Source of the DNA: Bacteroidota bacterium
GTDB lineage: Bacteria; Bacteroidota; Bacteroidia; Flavobacteriales; Flavobacteriaceae
NCBI GenBank assembly: GCA_024278565.1
Contig: JAJRSY010000040.1
Coordinates: 1 to 11,928, forward strand
DNA length: 11,928 nucleotides
Direction of reading: 5' to 3'
The notes beneath the pieces are model-generated. The model worked only from the letters and a program-made list of their open reading frames with translations. It was not told the DNA's origin and made no database searches. Below, piece after piece: positions 6,920 through 11,928 of the stretch. The stretch's first letter is position 1. The number at the start of each line of letters is the position of its first letter. A program made the position numbers and the translations under genes.

Positions 6920-7732
6920 TTATTTATTCGACCGCTGTACCAAAGAGAGCAAAAACCCGCTTAAAATCAACAACGAACCAACTATTTTGTTCTGAAGCGA
7001 AGCCTTTCTTTTATTCTCTAAATACGTCTTCAACTTAGTTGCGAAGTGCGTATATATACTCCTTCCACTTTAAAATCCGAAATTTCCGCCTGCCTCGCCG
7101 GCAGGCAGGCTTGCTCTTTTTCCGCCGATCGGCGTTAAAATTTATCGCCGTAGCTACGGCTATGCCGACAAATTTTGCCTTGCTCGCCGAAAAAACAGAC
7201 TGCCCGTATTCTTCCGAATTTTAAAGTGGAAGGAGTATACCATGAGGGAAAGCCCATCCAATACCAAAAAAGTAATCGCTAAAATAACTACCTGTTTTAA
7301 AAAAGGCAGCGACCCATTAATGAACAAAGGAAACAAAACCGCAAAAAAAATGATCGCTTTGGGGTTTGCCGCCGACATTAGAAAACCCTCTGCATATAAG
7401 CCCTTAAAACTTTTATGGAACTCTTTTTCCGTACTTATTTCAATATCTGGTTCGGTCACTATTTTTTTCACCCCTATATAGATCAAATACAAAACCCCGA
7501 GCCATTTGATAAATTGAAACAATTCACCTGAAGAAAGTACGATAGATGCCAGACCCGCAGAAGCCAGAATTATTTGTACCAAATTGGCCGATAGGTCACC
7601 CAATATGGTTTCCGTGGTTTTTTTTGCCCCGTATTTCATGCTATTTGCCGTCACAAGCAAAACACTTGGCCCCGGGGTCAGGGTCAAAACCAGAACGGTA
7701 CCTACAAAGGAAATCCAAAGTGTAAAATCCAT
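6920..7732 (-). pseudogene. LysE/RhtB-family exporter split by a palindromic insertion
   Basis: The N-terminal part (from 7732) is a LysE/RhtB-type translocator: MDFTLWISFV, the signature TPGPSVLLV at residues 19-27, NPKAIIFF at 123-130, then LDGLSLMVY at 158-166. At that point the frame enters a 181-bp non-coding element and reads 24 foreign residues (SFHFKIRK...) to a TAG at 7160-7162, giving 190 residues. Beyond the element the original C-terminus continues in frame: THFATKLKTYLENK..., then a last hydrophobic helix ending LLSLVQRSNK at the TAA 6920-6922. Removing 183 bp gives 209 residues, the usual family length. The truncated product lacks the final transmembrane helix and is probably inactive, though a shortened protein could still be made. 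The gene sits 39 bp after glpK and 16 bp before glpD, so it was an operon member. Family members export amino acids or other small metabolites; a role in glycerol use is unknown. Confidence 0.88.
7057..7237. mobile_element. 181-bp palindromic MITE-like element inside the exporter gene
   Basis: Perfect 20-bp terminal inverted repeats (TACTCCTTCCACTTTAAAAT, at 7057-7076 and reversed at 7218-7237) bound a sequence with no real ORF. The inside is almost all inverted repeat: AAAATTTATCG at 7137-7147 pairs with CGACAAATTTT at 7166-7176, around the perfect palindrome GCCGTAGCTACGGC (7147-7160). CGCCGATCGGCG (7123-7134) is another palindrome, and GCCTGCCT/AGGCAGGC at 7088-7110 is an extra GC hairpin in the left arm only. 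The whole can fold as one long imperfect hairpin. TA flanks both ends (7055-7056, 7238-7239), and removal of the element plus one TA restores the exporter frame, so a TA target duplication, as made by IS630/Tc1-mariner transposases, fits. No transposase is in the window. Confidence 0.85.
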
Positions 7733-7771
7733 ATCTAGTGGTTTTGTTCAATTAGATTACTAAAAATATAG

Positions 7772-9268
7772 CTATGATGAACTCTCTTTCGCCCAGCCTT
7801 GGGTCCTTTTCACCGCTTTTTGCCAAGTGGCATACAGTCTGTTGCGCTTAGCTTCATCAAAACTAGGTTTAAAAATACGGTCCATAGGCCTATTTTGGTC
7901 AATATCTGCCTGCGACCAAAACCCGACTTGAATACCTGCCAAAAATGCCGCTCCCATAGCCGTAGATTCTATTACTTTAGGGCGATGCACTTCGGTATCC
8001 AAAATATCGGCCTGAAACTGCATCAAATGGTTATTCGTACAGGCACCACCATCAACCCGTAAATTCTGCAATTGAATTCCCGAATCATCTTCCATGGCCT
8101 TTAAAACATCCATGGTTTGATAGGCAAGTGATTCTAAAGTTGCTTTTGCCAAATGTGCTTTTCCGGTGTCACGGGTAAGGCCGAATATAGCGCCACGGGC
8201 GTACATATCCCAATAGGGCGCTCCCAAACCTGCGAAGGCGGGCACCACGTAAACCGAACTTTCACCTTCGACCGAGTCTGCCAAAACCTCGGTCTCTTTG
8301 GCATCGGTTATCAATTCGAGACCGTCACGGAGCCATTGTATGGCCGCCCCGGCAATAAAAATACTTCCCTCCAGGGCATAATTCACTTTTCCATCGAGAC
8401 CGTAGGCGATAGTGGTCAACAGTCCGTTTTTCGAAAACTGGGGCTTTTCACCCGTGTTCATCAACATAAAGCATCCTGTGCCGTAGGTATTTTTTGCACT
8501 GCCCTTCTCGAAACAGCCCTGACCGAACAAAGCTGCTTGTTGGTCTCCCGCTATTCCGGCAATGGGTATACTGGTCCCATCGATCTCATAATCCCCAAAA
8601 TGATGTGCGGAAGGTTTTACCTCGGGCAACATATTTTTAGGAATACCCAATGCGTTCAGCAACTTATCATCCCATTTTAGGTTTACGATGTCATAGACCA
8701 TGGTTCGAGAAGCATTGGTGTAATCGGTCACATGGACTTTACCATTGGTCATGTTCCAAACGAGCCAGGTATCGATCGTACCCATGAGCAGATCACCATT
8801 TTCTGCTTTTTGTTTTGCGCCGTCTATATTATCCAACATCCATTTTACCTTTGTACCTGAAAAATAAGAATCAATGACCAAGCCGGTGGTCTTTCTGACG
8901 TGCTCGGTAAGTCCGATGTTCTTTAAATCTTCACAAATATCGGCAGTACGTTTGTCTTGCCAAACAATGGCATTGTATATAGGATCACCGGTGTTTTTAT
9001 CCCAAACTACGGTAGTTTCCCTTTGATTGGTGATGCCGATTGCCTTGATATCAGACCCCGTTACGTTCTGTTCTTTTATAAGTGTATTGAGAACACTCAT
9101 TTGAGACTCAAGAATTTCTTTAGGGTCGTGCTCTACCCATCCCGGATTTGGAAAAATCTGTTTAAATTCTTGTTGTACCATTCCCTTTATTTCTCCTTCC
9201 CTATCAACCAATAGAGCCCTTGAACTTGTCGTTCCCTGATCCAAAGCGATTATATATTCATTTTTCAT
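7772..9268 (-). CDS. glpK: Glycerol kinase
   Basis: A 498-residue cytosolic kinase of the FGGY family, converting glycerol and ATP to sn-glycerol-3-phosphate. The phosphate-binding loop is ALDQGTTSSRA (8-18). The glycerol-site residues lie in GITNQRETTVVWD (78-90) and DSYFSGTK (133-140). The catalytic Asp242 is in AGIAGDQQAALFGQ (237-250). GTGCFMLMNTG (263-273), GLGAPYWDMYARGAIFGLTRDT (347-368) and VDGGACTNNHLMQ (405-417) complete the nucleotide-binding core. The length is standard and the N-terminus MKNEYIIALDQG supports the ATG at 9268. It is the first gene of the glp cluster; a glycerol facilitator gene (glpF) is absent from the window. A palindromic element ends 33 bp upstream of the start, which may shape the leader or promoter; the nearest box-like sequence, AATATTTG, is only a partial match to TAnnTTTG. 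Confidence 0.97.
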   Translation of the reverse strand: MKNEYIIALDQGTTSSRALLVDREGEIKGMVQQEFKQIFPNPGWVEHDPKEILESQMSVLNTLIKEQNVTGSDIKAIGITNQRETTVVWDKNTGDPIYNAIVWQDKRTADICEDLKNIGLTEHVRKTTGLVIDSYFSGTKVKWMLDNIDGAKQKAENGDLLMGTIDTWLVWNMTNGKVHVTDYTNASRTMVYDIVNLKWDDKLLNALGIPKNMLPEVKPSAHHFGDYEIDGTSIPIAGIAGDQQAALFGQGCFEKGSAKNTYGTGCFMLMNTGEKPQFSKNGLLTTIAYGLDGKVNYALEGSIFIAGAAIQWLRDGLELITDAKETEVLADSVEGESSVYVVPAFAGLGAPYWDMYARGAIFGLTRDTGKAHLAKATLESLAYQTMDVLKAMEDDSGIQLQNLRVDGGACTNNHLMQFQADILDTEVHRPKVIESTAMGAAFLAGIQVGFWSQADIDQNRPMDRIFKPSFDEAKRNRLYATWQKAVKRTQGWAKESSS

Positions 9269-9300
9269 AGGCCATTGATCAAATATTTTTTTGAGGCATA

Positions 9301-9392
9301 GAACTCGTCTTGAGTTATTCTTTTACCTGCGAATTTCGCACCTGCCTACCGGCAGGCGGGCTCGGTTCCAAACAATAATTCAAGACGAGTTC
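9301..9392. mobile_element. 92-bp palindromic repeat element upstream of glpK
   Basis: The ends are 19-nt inverted repeats agreeing at 18 positions: GAACTCGTCTTGAGTTATT at 9301-9319 and AATAATTCAAGACGAGTTC at 9374-9392. ATA flanks both sides (9298-9300 and 9393-9395) and could be a 3-bp target duplication. Inside are TGCGAA-T-TTCGCA (9328-9340) and the hairpin CCTGCC-TACC-GGCAGG (9341-9356), with no ORF. The design resembles small non-autonomous mobile or REP-like elements. It lies between pbpC and glpK, where it could act as a terminator for pbpC read-through or alter the glpK leader; neither is demonstrated. Confidence 0.72.
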
Positions 9393-9436
9393 ATAGTGCA
9401 ATTCCGTAAATATAGGTTTTCAAACTGTTGTTTCAA

Positions 9437-9449
9437 AGGGGATTCCCCT
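9437..9449 (-). terminator. Short hairpin overlapping the pbpC stop
   Basis: AGGGG-AAT-CCCCT on the minus strand forms a 5-bp stem that overlaps the TAG stop of pbpC (9448-9450). It is followed by TTTGAAAC rather than a T-run, so it is at best a weak terminator. Confidence 0.25.
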
Positions 9450-11781
9450 ACTCTATAGTTATCTTGACAATCACTTCATTGCCCAGAGCATCTACAGCGG
9501 TAATTTTGTGCTTTCCGATACTGGGAAGAATTCCCACTTCATGAAAGTCTTTCGTTTGCGAAATAAAGGTATCGTTCAAATACCAATAGACATTGGTTTC
9601 GGGTTTGGCATGGGCCAATTTGAGTATCAGTTCATTTTGTTTGCCCTCAAAATTCTTTGCCAGACTAATTCGGCTACCATTTTTTGGGTAGATAAACGCC
9701 ATTGGTGGGGCATTGGTGTTTTTACAATCGTTTCGAAAAGGGGGCAGGGGTTTATAGATCGGATGCTTTTTTTTATAATAAAACTCCATCAGGGGAGGCA
9801 ATGAAAACCAAGACTGGGCAATGGTTCCTGAGAGATCGGCACAAGATGAATTGACCCGAAATTGCCTTTGCGCATCTAAATGAACGACCTGGTGATAGCT
9901 ACAAGACCTTACATAATTCTGTTTATTTGGGATGGAGATACTTATCGCGGGACAAATATCAGTGACCAAATACCCGCTTTTCGAGCACACTTCGATCTCT
10001 GTAAATTCATCAAGGGGTTTTGAAAACCAACTGCTTTTTGGAATCACATCGAACACATCGAACAAAATAGGGGCGGCACTTGTGACTCCCGTAACATTGG
10101 GCCTGCCCTCACCATCTGCATTGCCGACCCATACACCCACTACATGGTCTTTGGTCACCCCAATGGCCCATGCATCTTTATTTCCGAAACTGGTGCCCGT
10201 TTTCCAAGCTATTTCCTTACTGCTGTCATAAAACTGCCATGATTCATTGCCTTCTGGGCGATTGACTTCTTTCATCGCTTCAAAAGTGAGGTAGATACTG
10301 CTCGCATCAAAAACAGTTTTTTCTGTTGACAGTGCCCCAAAATCGACTTCCTCACCTTGGTACAAAATAGGCTCTGTGAACTCTCTCGAATAATATTCGC
10401 TAGAGGTTGTATTGAAATGATTGATCGTCGAGGCCAAACTTGCATAGGTTTTGCACAGGTCCCACAAACTACTTTCGGCCCCGCCAAGGATCAATGTCAG
10501 CCCATAATGATCGGTAGATCTGTTGAGTCCACGCAATTTAAAGGCATTCAATTGATCTCGAAACTTGTCGAGACCATACGATTGCAACAGGCGTACCGCG
10601 GGAATGTTCAGTGAGCGCGCCAAGGCATTTTTGGCCCTGACCGCACCACTGAACTCCTCATTGAAATTTTCTGGGGAATAGCCCGCAATTTGTGTGGGAA
10701 CATCTGGCACCAACATATTCGGAAGCAGTTCACCGGCATCCAACATTGCCGCGTAGAGCAATGGTTTCAACGTACTACCAGTGCTTCGATTGGCCTGCAC
10801 CATATCAACATCTTTCTGATGTTCTTTACTTGTTTGGGTATTTCCCACATAACCCAAAACTTCCCGGTTATGTACGTTCAAGACCAAAACTGCGGCATTG
10901 TGAGCTTGATTCTGGCGTAGGTTGTGGTAATGCTTCTGCACAATGGAGTTCAGGTTGCGTTGCAGGGTTTCATCCAAAGAACTTTTGATTCTTTTTCCCT
11001 TGTTTCTTTTAGCAATGTACTGTACCAGATGCGGAGCTATTTTAGGTAGTGAATAAGGTTTTTGGGGCAATTCTTCAAGTAAGGCAAGTAAATAGGTGGT
11101 GCTATCGATATGCCTTTCGAAAACTAATTTTTTGAGTAGGCGGTTCCGTTTTTCAAGTAGTCTCGTTTGGTTTTTTCCAGGATAGATCAGACTTGGGGCA
11201 TTCGGTAAAACGGCAAGGGTTGCAGCTTCTGCCCAAGACAATTGATAGGGTTGTAGCCCAAAATAACGCCAAGCGGCAACATCAAGGCCTACAACATTTC
11301 CACCGTAGGGCGCATGGCTTGCATAAAGTTTTAAAATGGCTGCTTTTGAAGCTCTAAACTCCAATCGTGTAGCCAAGACCAGTTCAATTATCTTCTCAAC
11401 ATACGAACGCTTTTTGCCTCTTCTAGAAAGGCGTATGACCTGTTGGGTGATGGTACTGCCCCCCCGAACGGTCTTGCCGGCAGCTATATTGGTCCCAACC
11501 GCTTTTACCATAGATACTGGGTTGAACCCTGGGTGTTGGTGAAAATGGGCGTCTTCAAATTGCAGCAAACAGGTTTTGAATTTATGGGGAACGGAGTCCA
11601 ACTCAGGAAATCGCCATTGGCCATCATCGGCGATTTTGGCTCCCAACAAAGTGCCTTGACGGCTCTCCACTACTGTTGCGGTAGGGGTGCTGAACAATTG
11701 TTTTGGTAAAGCAAAATAGTAGGCTATTAGAAGAACAGCCAAAATAATCAGCTTTTTTGGGTGCTTTTCAAACAGGTTCAT
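9448..11781 (-). CDS. pbpC: Penicillin-binding protein 1C (transglycosylase/transpeptidase)
   Basis: With the start at 11781 this is a 777-residue bifunctional peptidoglycan synthase anchored by one N-terminal helix (about residues 10-24). The glycosyltransferase 51 domain shows its catalytic Glu76 in QFEDAHFHQHPGFN and GGSTITQQ at 107-114. The transpeptidase domain has S336-T-L-K339, the S390-L-N392 motif and K527-T-G529. The last 100 residues or so form a beta-rich tail (from about 690, APPMAFIYPKNGSRI) like the C-terminal domain of PBP1C proteins. The open frame extends 11 codons upstream (MWNESMGLKDK). I prefer MNLFEKHPKK because it begins one base after the stop of the preceding gene and gives a normal N-terminus; the Met at 11799 is an alternative. 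Such tight spacing implies translational coupling with the upstream gene. Confidence 0.95.
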   Translation of the reverse strand: MNLFEKHPKKLIILAVLLIAYYFALPKQLFSTPTATVVESRQGTLLGAKIADDGQWRFPELDSVPHKFKTCLLQFEDAHFHQHPGFNPVSMVKAVGTNIAAGKTVRGGSTITQQVIRLSRRGKKRSYVEKIIELVLATRLEFRASKAAILKLYASHAPYGGNVVGLDVAAWRYFGLQPYQLSWAEAATLAVLPNAPSLIYPGKNQTRLLEKRNRLLKKLVFERHIDSTTYLLALLEELPQKPYSLPKIAPHLVQYIAKRNKGKRIKSSLDETLQRNLNSIVQKHYHNLRQNQAHNAAVLVLNVHNREVLGYVGNTQTSKEHQKDVDMVQANRSTGSTLKPLLYAAMLDAGELLPNMLVPDVPTQIAGYSPENFNEEFSGAVRAKNALARSLNIPAVRLLQSYGLDKFRDQLNAFKLRGLNRSTDHYGLTLILGGAESSLWDLCKTYASLASTINHFNTTSSEYYSREFTEPILYQGEEVDFGALSTEKTVFDASSIYLTFEAMKEVNRPEGNESWQFYDSSKEIAWKTGTSFGNKDAWAIGVTKDHVVGVWVGNADGEGRPNVTGVTSAAPILFDVFDVIPKSSWFSKPLDEFTEIEVCSKSGYLVTDICPAISISIPNKQNYVRSCSYHQVVHLDAQRQFRVNSSCADLSGTIAQSWFSLPPLMEFYYKKKHPIYKPLPPFRNDCKNTNAPPMAFIYPKNGSRISLAKNFEGKQNELILKLAHAKPETNVYWYLNDTFISQTKDFHEVGILPSIGKHKITAVDALGNEVIVKITIE

Positions 11782-11782
11782 T

Positions 11783-11928
11783 TTATCTTTCAAACCCATA
11801 CTCTCGTTCCACAAGACAAATTCTCACTTTGTACCATTGGTACCACGCTTCTTTTCCTTTTTGTTGGGCGAATAAATGATCTGTGTTCGCCTTCCAATTG
11901 GTGATGGCCGACAAACTCTCCCAATAAC
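11783..11928 (-). CDS. C-terminal end of an upstream gene, family not identified
   Basis: The last 47 codons of a gene entering from the right edge and ending with TAA at 11783-11785. The readable C-terminus starts YWESLSAITNWKANTDHLFA and ends LVEREYGFER; it is rich in aromatic and charged residues, with no signal or membrane helix. The stop is separated from the pbpC ATG by one base (TAAAATG), so both genes are surely on one transcript. In many bacteria pbpC follows a large alpha-2-macroglobulin-type gene, which makes that a candidate by gene order, but this fragment alone does not show it. Confidence 0.6.
   Translation of the reverse strand, partial: YWESLSAITNWKANTDHLFAQQKGKEAWYQWYKVRICLVEREYGFER

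Noticed and set aside
7039..7224. 61-codon plus-strand open frame within the palindromic element
   Set aside because: It is built from the inverted repeats, spans the element boundary and resembles no protein; the element looks non-coding.
7055..7239. 4-bp TATA target duplication for the palindromic element
   Set aside because: The flanks look like TATA repeats, but deleting the element with one TATA leaves the exporter out of frame; a 2-bp TA duplication restores it.
8153..8680. 175-codon plus-strand open frame
   Set aside because: It is fully antisense to glpK, whose motifs are continuous on the other strand; no independent evidence of coding.
9269..9300. Strong -7 box before glpK
   Set aside because: AATATTTG lacks the leading TA at the correct spacing and lies only 11 nt from the start, so it is too weak to annotate.
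1..11928. CRISPR array, tRNA, rRNA, prophage or defence genes
   Set aside because: No regularly spaced direct repeats, no tRNA-like folds and no recognisable integrase, transposase or nuclease genes were seen; the repeats present are inverted, not direct.

Overview
The window looks like chromosomal DNA from a marine-type Flavobacteriaceae (Bacteroidota). The evidence is an AT-leaning composition, Bacteroidetes-style -7 boxes (TAnnTTTG) close upstream of two starts, no clear Shine-Dalgarno sequences, and several proteins that read like flavobacterial family members. Nothing in the sequence names a genus or species.

Layout, left to right. (1) 1-774, minus: N-terminal half of a SulP anion permease that runs off the left edge. 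(2) 863-1833, minus: a decayed phytanoyl-CoA dioxygenase (PhyH) gene with one nonsense codon and three frameshifts. (3) 1989-2903, minus: a lipoprotein with two related beta-rich segments and a very basic tail, followed by a good strand-specific terminator. (4) 3047-4048, plus: gpsA, with its own -7 box. (5) 4148-5130, minus: a split YeeE/YedE sulfur-compound transporter pair. (6) 5239-9268, minus: a glycerol catabolic cluster in the order glpK, LysE/RhtB-type exporter, glpD. (7) 9448-11781, minus: pbpC (penicillin-binding protein 1C), starting one base after the stop of an upstream gene cut by the right edge.

Functional logic. GlpK phosphorylates glycerol and GlpD oxidises glycerol-3-phosphate at the membrane. 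GpsA makes glycerol-3-phosphate from DHAP for lipid synthesis. Catabolic and anabolic glycerol-3-phosphate enzymes therefore sit within 6 kb of each other, separated by the sulfur transporter pair. No glycerol facilitator (glpF) is visible.

Most notable structure. The exporter gene between glpK and glpD is split by a 181-bp non-coding palindromic element (7057-7237) with 20-bp perfect terminal inverted repeats. Its flanks fit insertion at a TA dinucleotide, so it behaves like a MITE. Removing it plus one TA restores a continuous family-like C-terminus (MVY joined to THFATKLK) that ends 16 bp before glpD. A second, unrelated palindromic element (92 bp, 9301-9392) lies just upstream of glpK. 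Both carry nearly the same GC-rich hairpin (CCTGCCT...CCGGCAGGC) although their termini differ. No CRISPR array, tRNA, rRNA or transposase gene was seen.
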